From Actinomycetospora sp. NBRC 106375 (GTDB taxonomy: Bacteria > Actinomycetota > Actinomycetes > Mycobacteriales > Pseudonocardiaceae): 64,000 nucleotides of DNA. Every line of letters begins with the position of its first letter. Within the stretch, counting starts at the first letter, position 1. The translations under genes were made by a program, and so were the position numbers. Location: positions 248,001-312,000 of the forward strand of contig NZ_BSTS01000004.1 of NCBI RefSeq assembly GCF_030269665.1. Direction: 5' to 3'. Shown here piece after piece: positions 1 through 6,970 of this stretch. Below the pieces are notes generated by a model. The model did not search any database. It was not told the origin of the DNA and was given only the letters and a program-made list of their open reading frames with translations.

Positions 1-882
1 GACGGGCATGTCCTCGGCGAACCCGTCGCCCAGCGCCTCGCGGCGCACCAGCAACGCCGCGCTGGGCACGTAGGCCACCCGAGACCGGGCGGTCACGGGT
101 GCCGGACGGGCACCGAGGTCCAGGCTCGACCGCCGCTCCTCGTAGCGGGCCACGGCGTGTCGCGCGAGCGAGGATGTGGCGATCCTGGCGTCAGACGCCA
201 GCAAAGCCGCATCGCTCGAACACCCGGGTGCACGCCACGCCACGATGCGGGGGGCGGCGAGGGCGACGGCGGGGTCGGCGAGGTGCCCGAGCAGCGGCGC
301 GAGCCAGCCGGGTTCCGGGACGACGTCGGAGTCGAGGAACGCGACGAGCGCGCCGGACGCCGCGGCGGCGCCGGTGTTGCGGGCGGCGGCGGGGCCGCGG
401 GACGTCGCGTGGCGCACGACGCGCGCGCCGAACGCCGCCCGCTCCGTCGCCGCGGGGTCGGCGGAGCCGTCGTCGACGACGACCACCTCGCCGAGCCCCG
501 GGGCCGTGGCGCGCAGCGCGTCGAGCAGGCGGGCGAGCTCGGCGGGGCGGTCACGCACCGGGACGACCACCGAGACGTCGGCCGGCGACGGCGCGTCGGG
601 ATGGGTCGGCTCGGGGTGCGCGACGCCCGCGTCGGTGAGCAGACGCGCGAGGGCCGCGGAGGTGGCGTCGGTGACGACGAGCCGGGCGTCGGGCGCGATC
701 CCGGCGGGTCCGGCGAGACGCCCGTACGCCGCCGGCGACAGGTGCAGCACGCGCGGCGGCGAGCCCCCGACGAGCGTGCGCCCGCCGTCGACGCGCAGGA
801 CCCGGCGGTCGAGGACGACGGTCCAGCCGTGCGGCGGTCGGGTGGGCCGCGCGGACGCCCGGGCGGCGGTCGAGGTGGCGAT
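1..882 (-). CDS. mftF: Mycofactocin glycosyltransferase MftF-like, 3' end cut by window edge
   Basis: Family 2 glycosyltransferase. MftF-type enzymes add the oligoglucose chain to premycofactocin. After an N-terminal region (about residues 1-95) that resembles the MftF lead domain, the GT-A fold begins with VSVVVPVRDRPAEL and continues through VVVDDGSADP and the metal/sugar site AFLDSDVVPEPGW. The conserved ARYEERRSSLDLG and RVAYVPSAALLVRREALG stretches follow, and the C-terminal part lies outside the window. A palindromic repeat at 157-223 is read in frame just before ARYEERRSS and adds about 22 residues. No ATG, GTG or TTG occurs in this frame between the upstream gene and the first conserved block. 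The given start is an ATC at 882 and is provisional; a GTG at 750 would remove conserved sequence. The neighbours MftE and two FadH/OYE flavoproteins support the assignment. GT2 identity is firm; the MftF name rests on motifs and context. Confidence 0.8.
   Translation of the reverse strand, partial: MATSTAARASARPTRPPHGWTVVLDRRVLRVDGGRTLVGGSPPRVLHLSPAAYGRLAGPAGIAPDARLVVTDATSAALARLLTDAGVAHPEPTHPDAPSPADVSVVVPVRDRPAELARLLDALRATAPGLGEVVVVDDGSADPAATERAAFGARVVRHATSRGPAAARNTGAAAASGALVAFLDSDVVPEPGWLAPLLGHLADPAVALAAPRIVAWRAPGCSSDAALLASDARIATSSLARHAVARYEERRSSLDLGARPAPVTARSRVAYVPSAALLVRREALGDGFAEDMPV
157..223. repeat. Palindromic repeat family A, copy 1 (inside mftF-like CDS)
   Basis: A 67-bp sequence starting GTGTCGCGCGAGCGAGGATG. 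Its centre holds the inverted repeat TGGCGTC..GACGCCA, and outer arms (TGTGGCGATCC against GCAAAGCCGCA; CGAGCGA against TCGCTCG) extend the imperfect hairpin. A second copy lies at 39327-39393 between genes. This copy sits within a coding region and keeps the frame open on the minus strand. Confidence 0.85.
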
Positions 883-937
883 GGCGGGCGAGTCTAGGTA
901 TCCCGACGCCGCCGGGCAGCGACCGAGGACACGCTCC

Positions 938-1369
938 TCAGGCCGCGACCACCGACTTCGTGACCTGGCTCAGCGCGACCGGGCGCTCCGGCGAGCCCTC
1001 GAGACTCGCCGTCACCGTCACGAAGGCGAGCTCGCGGGCCCGCTTGGCGAGCCTGCCGACCACGCGCACACGCCGGCCCGCGGGCGCCGGGCGGAGGTAC
1101 TGGGTCGAGATCTGGTGGGTCACGGCGTGCTGGGCGGGCGTGAGCGTCGGGAGCACGGCCAGGTAGCCCGCGAGCTCGATCGCGGCGCCGAGCGCGGCCG
1201 CGTGCAGGGTCGCCGCGGGCGTGACGGCGATCCCGGAGACGGGCAGGGCGACACCGTCCAGAGGCGCGTGGGGATCGACGAACTCGACGCCCAGCGCGTC
1301 GGGCAGCGCGACCGCGAGGGCGGCCTCCGCGCGGGCCAGCAGATCGTCGCCGGTGAGCAGTCCGGTCAT
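938..1369 (-). CDS. PaaI/YiiD-like hotdog-fold thioesterase domain protein
   Basis: A 143-residue protein that looks like a single hotdog fold of the PaaI/DUF4442 type. It has a helix around AAALGAAIELAGYLAV, then strands VTHQISTQYLRPAPAG, RRVRVVGRLAKRARELAFV and ASLEGSPERPVALSQVTKSV. Members hydrolyse acyl-CoA thioesters or bind CoA-like ligands; the substrate cannot be told from the sequence. The ATG at 1369 is chosen because the fold starts soon after it. The gene lies head to head with an ATP-grasp gene (start 1446), so the 76 bp between them should hold two promoters. Its link to the surrounding mycofactocin genes is positional only. Confidence 0.7.
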   Translation of the reverse strand: MTGLLTGDDLLARAEAALAVALPDALGVEFVDPHAPLDGVALPVSGIAVTPAATLHAAALGAAIELAGYLAVLPTLTPAQHAVTHQISTQYLRPAPAGRRVRVVGRLAKRARELAFVTVTASLEGSPERPVALSQVTKSVVAA

Positions 1370-1445
1370 GTCACCCGAAGGTCCTCCCCGTCCCCGGCCG
1401 GCCGGTGAACGTGGCGAGGACGCCCGCCGACGGGACCATGAGGGA

Positions 1446-2321
1446 ATGCCGCGCGTCGCCCTGGCCACCAGCCGTGAGGTCCCCGGTCTCCTCGACGACG
1501 AGGGCCTCCTGCTCCGCGACCGCCTGCGCGCGCGGGGTCTCGACGCCGGGCCCGCGGTCTGGGACGACCCGGAGGTCGCCTGGGACGCCGTCGACCTCGT
1601 CCTCGTCCGCTCGACCTGGGACTACGCGCTGCGCCGGACCGCGTTCCTCGCGTGGGCCGACGAGGTCGCGGGCCGGACCCGGCTGTACAACCCGCCGGCC
1701 GTGCTCGCCTGGACCACCGACAAGCACTACCTCCTCGAGCTGGCTGACGCGGGGCTGCCGGTGGTGCCGTCGGCGATCGTGGAGCCGGGGGGCGACCCCG
1801 ACGGCCACCCGTTCCGCGCCGTCGAGCACGTCGTGAAGCCGTGCGTGTCGGCCGGTTCGAAGGACACCCTGCGCTGCGGCGCGGACGAGACGGCGCGCTC
1901 GGCCGGGCACGTCCGCAGGCTGCTGGACGCCGGGCGTCCCGTGCTCGTGCAGCCCTACCTGCCCGCCGTGGACGAGGTGGGCGAGACGGCGGTCGTCGCG
2001 TTCGACGGCGTCGCGTCCCACGCCGTGCGCAAGGGCGCGCTGCTGACGCGCGGCGCCGGTCTCGTCGACGGGCTCTTCGCCGCGGAGGACATCACCGCGC
2101 GGGACCCGTCGCCCGCCGAGACGGACGTGGCGGCCCGCGTCCTCGACCACGTGACCGCGCACCTGGGCGCGGCGCCGCTCTACGCCCGCGTCGACCTGCT
2201 GCCCGGCGCCGACGGCCCGCTGGTGCTCGAGGTCGAGCTGGCCGAGCCGTCGCTGTTCCTCGGGCACGCGGAGGGCGCCGCGGACCGGCTGGCGGCGGCG
2301 GTGGCGCAGCGGCTCAGGTGA
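1446..2321 (+). CDS. ATP-grasp domain protein (RimK/glutathione synthetase-like)
   Basis: A 291-residue ATP-grasp ligase candidate. The N-terminal third contains DLVLVRSTWDYALRR, typical of a stand-alone actinobacterial ATP-grasp family. The ATP-binding part has HVVKPCVSAGSKDT, PVLVQPYLPAVDEVGE, and the metal-binding end LYARVDLLPGADGP followed by VLEVELAEPSLFLGHA. Such enzymes couple a carboxylate to an amine or thiol through an acyl phosphate; the substrate is unknown. The ATG at 1446 follows GACCATGAGGGA. The 3' end overlaps the convergent creatininase-family gene by 8 bp. Confidence 0.75.
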   Translation: MPRVALATSREVPGLLDDEGLLLRDRLRARGLDAGPAVWDDPEVAWDAVDLVLVRSTWDYALRRTAFLAWADEVAGRTRLYNPPAVLAWTTDKHYLLELADAGLPVVPSAIVEPGGDPDGHPFRAVEHVVKPCVSAGSKDTLRCGADETARSAGHVRRLLDAGRPVLVQPYLPAVDEVGETAVVAFDGVASHAVRKGALLTRGAGLVDGLFAAEDITARDPSPAETDVAARVLDHVTAHLGAAPLYARVDLLPGADGPLVLEVELAEPSLFLGHAEGAADRLAAAVAQRLR

Positions 2322-2991
2322 GCCGGCCGGTCGCCTCGTCCACCGTCCAGTCGGCGACGGCGCCGGCGAGCGCGGCGACCATCACCGCCACGGACTCGGC
2401 GCCCTCGCCGTCCGTGGCCCCCGTCGGGTCGCCGAGCACGCCCGACGGGCTCACGTCGCGCACCGACCCGGCCGTGATCGCCGGCATCAGCTCGCGCAGC
2501 GGCGCCGTGTTGCCGGGCGCGGCGAGGTCCTCGCGGACGTCGCCGGGCGCGAGCGAGAGCATCACCGCGGTCTCGTGGCGCCCCGCGTGCGCGTCGGCGC
2601 CCGGCACGCCGCAGGCGAACCAGGCGACGTCGCGGCCCTCCGCGCGCAGCATCGGCACGGCGACCCGCAGCGCGCCGACGTTGCCGCCGTGCCCGTTGAC
2701 CAGCACCAGGCGGCGCGCGAAACGGCACGCGGAGCGGCCGAGCTCGACGATCACCGCGGCGAGTGTCTCGGTGCCGATCGACACGGTGCCGGGGAAGCCC
2801 TCGTGCTCCCCGGAGGCGCCGTAGGGCAGCGCCGGGGCGGTCGGGAAGCCGCTGCGGGCCGCGACGGTGGCGGCGACCGTCGTGTCGGTGCCGAGCGGGA
2901 GGTGCGGTCCGTGCTGCTCGGTGGCCCCGACCGGCACCACCAGCACCGCCAGGTCCTCGCACTCCGCCCACCGCGCCCCCGCGATCTCCAC
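2314..2991 (-). CDS. mftE: Creatininase-family peptidase, mycofactocin MftE
   Basis: A 225-residue creatinine amidohydrolase-fold metalloprotein. MftE cleaves the C-terminal Val-Tyr part of MftA after MftC has modified it, giving the AHDP intermediate. Family signatures are VVPVGATEQHGPHLPLGTDT, LPYGASGEHEGFPGTVSIG, VLVNGHGGNVGALR and AHAGRHETAVMLSL; their E, H and D residues ligate the divalent metals. The GTG at 2991 is preferred; an earlier in-frame GTG at 3045 would put a perfect palindrome (3001-3050) inside the N-terminus. The gene lies downstream of two FadH/OYE genes on the same strand. The mftABC core is about 17 kb away, so the pathway is split across the window. Confidence 0.82.
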   Translation of the reverse strand: MEIAGARWAECEDLAVLVVPVGATEQHGPHLPLGTDTTVAATVAARSGFPTAPALPYGASGEHEGFPGTVSIGTETLAAVIVELGRSACRFARRLVLVNGHGGNVGALRVAVPMLRAEGRDVAWFACGVPGADAHAGRHETAVMLSLAPGDVREDLAAPGNTAPLRELMPAITAGSVRDVSPSGVLGDPTGATDGEGAESVAVMVAALAGAVADWTVDEATGRLT

Positions 2992-3000
2992 GCCGCCGAG

Positions 3001-3050
3001 GGTATGTGAGCGAACTTCGGTGCTATAGCACCGAAGTTCGCTCACGTACC
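3001..3050. repeat. Palindrome family C, copy 1 (near-perfect, loop-free)
   Basis: A 50-bp palindrome with 25-bp arms meeting at a CTATAG centre. The inner 20 bp of each arm (GTGAGCGAACTTCGGTGCTA) are perfectly complementary, and there is one T/G mismatch further out. It overlaps the end of the upstream flavoprotein gene and lies just before the mftE start. It shares GTGAGC...GCTCAC ends and a TA centre with 15121-15164. Confidence 0.9.
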
Positions 3051-4975
3051 GAGGCGCCCGCCGCCGAGCCCTCGCGGACGGCGGCGTCGATGTCGCGGGG
3101 GGCGACGCAGTCGCCGACGCGGACGACGGGGACGTCCGTGTCCAGCGACGGCACCACCGGCGACGGCGGGCCGGCGTGGACGACCCAGTCGGTCTCGACC
3201 GGCATCACCTCGCCCGTGAGGTGGTGCAGCACGTCCAGGACCAGCCCCTCCCGCGCGGCGAGCACCACCCGGTCGGTGAGCTCCGCGATCCCGAGATCGA
3301 ACGCCCGTCGGCGCCAGCGCTCGCGGTCCAGGGTCGGGGCGAGGTCGCCGGCGGCGACGAGCGCCGAGGTCACCGTCGTCACCGCCGCGCCCCGGCGGGC
3401 GAGGAGCTCCGCGGTCGAGGTCGCCGCGTGCCCCCGCCCCGCATCCACGACGAGCACCCGCCCGGACGGTGCCACGCGGCCGGCGAGGACGTCGGTGACG
3501 TCGACGACGCGCGCGAGCCCCGCGGCCCAGCCGGGCAGGGCCGGGCGAGCGCCGGTCGCCAGCACCACCGCGTCGACACCGGCGACCTCGGTGACCTCGT
3601 GGCGCAGCCGCACCGTGACGCCCGCCGCGCGCGCCTCGTACGCCAGGTCGGCGACGACGTTCGCCAGCTCCCGGCGTTCCGGCGCCCGCGCGGCGAGGGC
3701 CAGTTGCCCGCCGAGCACGTCGGAGCGTTCGGCGAGCGTCACCGTGTGCCCGTCCCGCGCCGCGGCGACCGCCGCCGCGAGACCCGCCGGACCCCCGCCG
3801 ACGACGAGGACGCGCGCCGCGAACGGGGACTTCGTGCGCCGAGAAGCAGCGAGATACCCGTTCGCTGCGACCCCCTCGCGCCCCGCCGCCGGGTTCACCG
3901 CGCACCCCAGACGCTGGTTCACGCCGACGCGCGCGATGCACTCCTGGTTGCACCCGAGGCACCGGCGCACACGCTCGCCCCGCAGGGCCTTGCCCGCGAA
4001 CTCCGGGTCCGCGATCTGCCCGCGCACGACGCCGACGAGGTCGCACGACCCCGAGCGCACCGCGTCGAGCGCCTGCTCCGGCGTCGTGAAGCGCCCGACA
4101 CCGATCACGGGCACCGACACTGCCGCCCGCACCGCCGACGGCACGTGTGACGCGTACCCCGCGGGCACGCCCATCGGGGGCTCGATCAGCGGCAGGGTGC
4201 GGGTGGCGACGCCGACGGCGGTGTTGACGTAGTCGACGAGCGGCTCGACCTCCCGGGCCACCGCGGCGGCGTCGGACGCCGAGAGCCCGCCGGGGAAGCC
4301 CTCGTCCCCCTGCAGGCGCACGCCCACCACCCGGTCGGGCCCGACCGCCGCGCGCACCGCCGACAGCACCGCGCGCAGGAACGGCAGCGCCTCCGGCGGG
4401 GCGGCACGCAGCGCAGCGGAGCTGCCGCGCGGAACGCGGGCTTCGGCCGAGAACACCTGGCGGATCAGCGAGGCCTGCGAGCACTGCACCTCGACGCCGT
4501 CGAGGCCCCCGGCCGCCACGTGCGCCGCGACCAGGCCGAACCCGGCGACCAGGCGCTCCCGACCGGACGCCGACAGCGGCCGCGGCACCTCCCGGAACAT
4601 CGGGTCCGGCTCGTCGTCGACGCCGTCGATCGGCGCGCGCGAGTAGAGCGACGACGACTGCCCGCCGTTGTGCCCGAGCTGCGCGAGCACCAGCGCGCCG
4701 TGCGCGTGCACGGCGTCCGCGATCGCCCGGTAGCCGGGCACGACGGCGGGGTCGGTGCCGTCGACGAGCTTCTCGTAGGGCCGGTCGGCGGGGTCGACCG
4801 ACTGCTCCTCGGTGATCACCAGGCCCGCCCCGCCCGCCGCGCGGGCCCCGTAGTACGCGGCGTGCTGGGGGGTGGGCCGGCGGGCCACCGCCGCGTTGGT
4901 GAGGTGGGCGGGGAAGACGAGCCGGTTCCGCGCCGCGAGCGGCCCGAGCCGGACCGGGTCCCCGAGACCGGTCAC
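3023..4975 (-). CDS. Mycofactocin-associated FadH/OYE family flavoprotein (4Fe-4S, FMN, FAD)
   Basis: A 650-residue protein of the 2,4-dienoyl-CoA reductase/NADH:flavin oxidoreductase type. An OYE-like TIM barrel (about 1-330; FPAHLTNAAV, VLAQLGHNGGQSSS, DGVEVQCSQASLI, GVRLQGDEGFPGG) is followed by the four-Cys cluster RCLGCNQECIARVGVNQRLGC. A two-dinucleotide-fold region comes next (RVLVVGGGPAGLAAAVAA). Between cluster and FAD domain (residues about 369-386) it carries an in-frame palindromic repeat encoding ANGYLAASRRTKSPFA. The GTG start at 4975 overlaps the stop of the upstream paralogue (GTGA), so the two are translationally coupled. Two such flavoproteins are a known accessory of mycofactocin loci; their electron acceptor is unproven. 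The last residues run into palindrome 3001-3050. Confidence 0.85.
   Translation of the reverse strand: MTGLGDPVRLGPLAARNRLVFPAHLTNAAVARRPTPQHAAYYGARAAGGAGLVITEEQSVDPADRPYEKLVDGTDPAVVPGYRAIADAVHAHGALVLAQLGHNGGQSSSLYSRAPIDGVDDEPDPMFREVPRPLSASGRERLVAGFGLVAAHVAAGGLDGVEVQCSQASLIRQVFSAEARVPRGSSAALRAAPPEALPFLRAVLSAVRAAVGPDRVVGVRLQGDEGFPGGLSASDAAAVAREVEPLVDYVNTAVGVATRTLPLIEPPMGVPAGYASHVPSAVRAAVSVPVIGVGRFTTPEQALDAVRSGSCDLVGVVRGQIADPEFAGKALRGERVRRCLGCNQECIARVGVNQRLGCAVNPAAGREGVAANGYLAASRRTKSPFAARVLVVGGGPAGLAAAVAAARDGHTVTLAERSDVLGGQLALAARAPERRELANVVADLAYEARAAGVTVRLRHEVTEVAGVDAVVLATGARPALPGWAAGLARVVDVTDVLAGRVAPSGRVLVVDAGRGHAATSTAELLARRGAAVTTVTSALVAAGDLAPTLDRERWRRRAFDLGIAELTDRVVLAAREGLVLDVLHHLTGEVMPVETDWVVHAGPPSPVVPSLDTDVPVVRVGDCVAPRDIDAAVREGSAAGASVRERTSVL
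3819..3872. repeat. Palindromic repeat family B, copy 1 (inside flavoprotein CDS)
   Basis: A 54-bp sequence reading, on the minus strand, GCAGCGAACGGGTATCTCGC then TGCTTCT.. and ..CCCCGTTCGC. It closely matches 60492-60541 and 35223-35270, which lie between genes. It contains the short inverted repeat GCAGCGA..TCGCTGC. Here it is translated in frame within the linker between two domains. Confidence 0.88.
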
Positions 4976-6825
4976 GACAGCAGCTCCCGCGCCGCCGCCC
5001 GGCCCTCGCGCACCGCCTCCGCGACGGTCCGCGGGGCGACGGCGTCGCCGACGACGTGCAGGTCGGGGCGTTCCGGCGGGTCCGCCAGGGCACGCCGCGG
5101 CCCGGCGTCGACGAGCACCGCGGCGGGCAGGGTCGTCGTCGCGCCGGTGACGACGTCGGCGACCGTGACCGACGACCCCGACCACGCCGACACCCGCGCC
5201 TCCGTCACCCGCCGCACCTCGGCCCGGGCCAGGCGGGCCTGGGCCTCGACGAGGTCGCCGGTGCGCGCGAGGCCGGGACCGACGAGCACGCCGGGCGCCA
5301 CGATCGCGACCTCCCGCCCCTCGGCCGCCAGCCGCTCCGCCAGGGCGACCGCGGCGCCGTCGCCGAGCGGGTCGTCGACGACCACGGCGCCGGGCGGGAG
5401 CCCGTCGCGCAGGGCCGCGGCGATCGGCGTGCCGCGCCCCGGGCGGTCGACGCCGCCGGTCGCGAGCAGGACCCGCCCGTCGGCGGGCACGTCGGCGACC
5501 GTCCCCAGCGCGACCGTCACCCCCAGCGCCGCGAGCTCTCCGGAGTACCAGGCGACCAGGTCGGCCAAGCGCTCGCGCCCCGGCAGACCCGCCACGAGCC
5601 GCAGCAGGCCCCCGACGGCGTCGTCGCGCTCCACCAGCCGCACGGCGCACCCGCCGCGCGCGAGCGTCCGGGCGCCCTCGAGACCGGCCGGCCCCGCCCC
5701 GACGACGAGCACCGGGTCCACCCGCCGGGGCACGACCCGCTCGGGGACCTCGGGCGCGGCGACCGTGCAGGAGATGCGCGGGTTGCGGACGTCGCGCACG
5801 CGGCACTGCTGGTTGGTCAGCACGCACGGGCGCACGGGCGAGCCCGCGCGGACCAGGGCGACGAGGTCGGCGTCGGCGAGCTGGGCGCGGGTCATCTCGA
5901 CGAGGTCGGCGTCGCCGGACTCCAGGACGTCCAGCGCGAACACCGGGTCGACGACGCTGCCCGCGAGCACCGTCGCCACCCCGTCCGTGCGCAGGGAACG
6001 GCAGGTCGGCCGCAGGAAGCCCGGGGCGGTGTGGGCGTCGGGCCGGGTCGCGCCGACCGAGAGCGCCGAGCCGCGCACGGGGACGACGAGATCGACGAGC
6101 CCGCCCACCCGCGCCAGCACGGACGACGCGTCCGCCGGCGTGATCCCCGCCCACGGCGCCAGCTCGTCGACCCCGAGGCGCAGCCCGACGACCGCGTCGG
6201 GGCCCGCCGCGGCCCGCACGGCGGTGAGCACCTCGACGAGCAGGCGCGCCCGGTCGGCGCCGTGGGCGTCGTCGCGGTGGTTGGTCAGCCCCGACAGGAA
6301 CTGCCGCAGCAGCGCGTGCTGCCCGGCCGCCACCTCGACGCCGTCGCAGCCGGCGGCCACCGCGGCGCCCGCGGCGGAGGCGAACCCGTCGACGACCGCC
6401 GCGATCCCGTCCGCCGAGAGCGCCGCCGGCACCTCCCCGCTCGCCGGGTCGGGCACCGGGGAGGGCGCGTGCAGCGGCCCGCGCGTGTACGCCGACGAGC
6501 CCTGGCCGCCCGCGTGCCCGAGGCCCGCGAGCACGAGGGTGCCGTACGGCCGGCAGGCGTCGGCGACGTCGCGCCACCCGTCGGCGCAGGCCGCGGCCAG
6601 CGGCGCGTCCTCGTAGGGGTGGTCGTCGGCGACGACGGACGCGACCTCGGTGACGACGACGCCGGCGCCGCCGGCCGCGCGCGCCCGGTAGTGCGCGACG
6701 TGGTCCCGGGACAGCGCGCGGGGACGAGCGGGGTCGGCCAGGTGCGTGACGTGCGGGCCGAACAGCACACGGCTGGGCGCGGTGCGCCCGCCGAGCACGA
6801 CGGGGTCGCCCAGCACGCCGCGCAC
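4972..6825 (-). CDS. Second mycofactocin-associated FadH/OYE family flavoprotein
   Basis: A 617-residue paralogue of the next gene downstream. The TIM barrel includes VLFGPHVTHLADP, VLAGLGHAGGQGSSAYTRG, DGVEVAAGQHALLRQFLSG and VVGLRLGVDELAP. The cluster region reads RPCVLTNQQC...ISC, and the FAD domain starts PVLVVGAGPAGLEGAR. The second of the four usual Fe-S cysteines is Thr here (CVLTNQQC, compared with CLGCNQEC in the paralogue), so the cluster may be altered or lost. The GTG at 6825 is chosen because VRGVLGDPVVLGG starts the barrel; another GTG lies at 6816. Upstream is a divergent Hsp70-like gene. It is coupled to the downstream gene by a GTGA overlap. Confidence 0.82.
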   Translation of the reverse strand: MRGVLGDPVVLGGRTAPSRVLFGPHVTHLADPARPRALSRDHVAHYRARAAGGAGVVVTEVASVVADDHPYEDAPLAAACADGWRDVADACRPYGTLVLAGLGHAGGQGSSAYTRGPLHAPSPVPDPASGEVPAALSADGIAAVVDGFASAAGAAVAAGCDGVEVAAGQHALLRQFLSGLTNHRDDAHGADRARLLVEVLTAVRAAAGPDAVVGLRLGVDELAPWAGITPADASSVLARVGGLVDLVVPVRGSALSVGATRPDAHTAPGFLRPTCRSLRTDGVATVLAGSVVDPVFALDVLESGDADLVEMTRAQLADADLVALVRAGSPVRPCVLTNQQCRVRDVRNPRISCTVAAPEVPERVVPRRVDPVLVVGAGPAGLEGARTLARGGCAVRLVERDDAVGGLLRLVAGLPGRERLADLVAWYSGELAALGVTVALGTVADVPADGRVLLATGGVDRPGRGTPIAAALRDGLPPGAVVVDDPLGDGAAVALAERLAAEGREVAIVAPGVLVGPGLARTGDLVEAQARLARAEVRRVTEARVSAWSGSSVTVADVVTGATTTLPAAVLVDAGPRRALADPPERPDLHVVGDAVAPRTVAEAVREGRAAARELLS

Positions 6826-6970
6826 GGTAGTCGTCCGGCGCGGGACGGTCGGGACGACCACAGATCGGGGGCGCGCACCCACCCGGGGTGGGGTCTGCCC
6901 CACTCCCGGCGCGACCGCGGCGCACGAGGCTTCTGGACACCCCGCCCGACCAGCGTCCACGGAGCCCGCG

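Noticed and set aside
3001-3050. Insertion-sequence terminal repeats
   Set aside because: No transposase or target-site duplication is visible near any family C copy; they are stand-alone palindromes.
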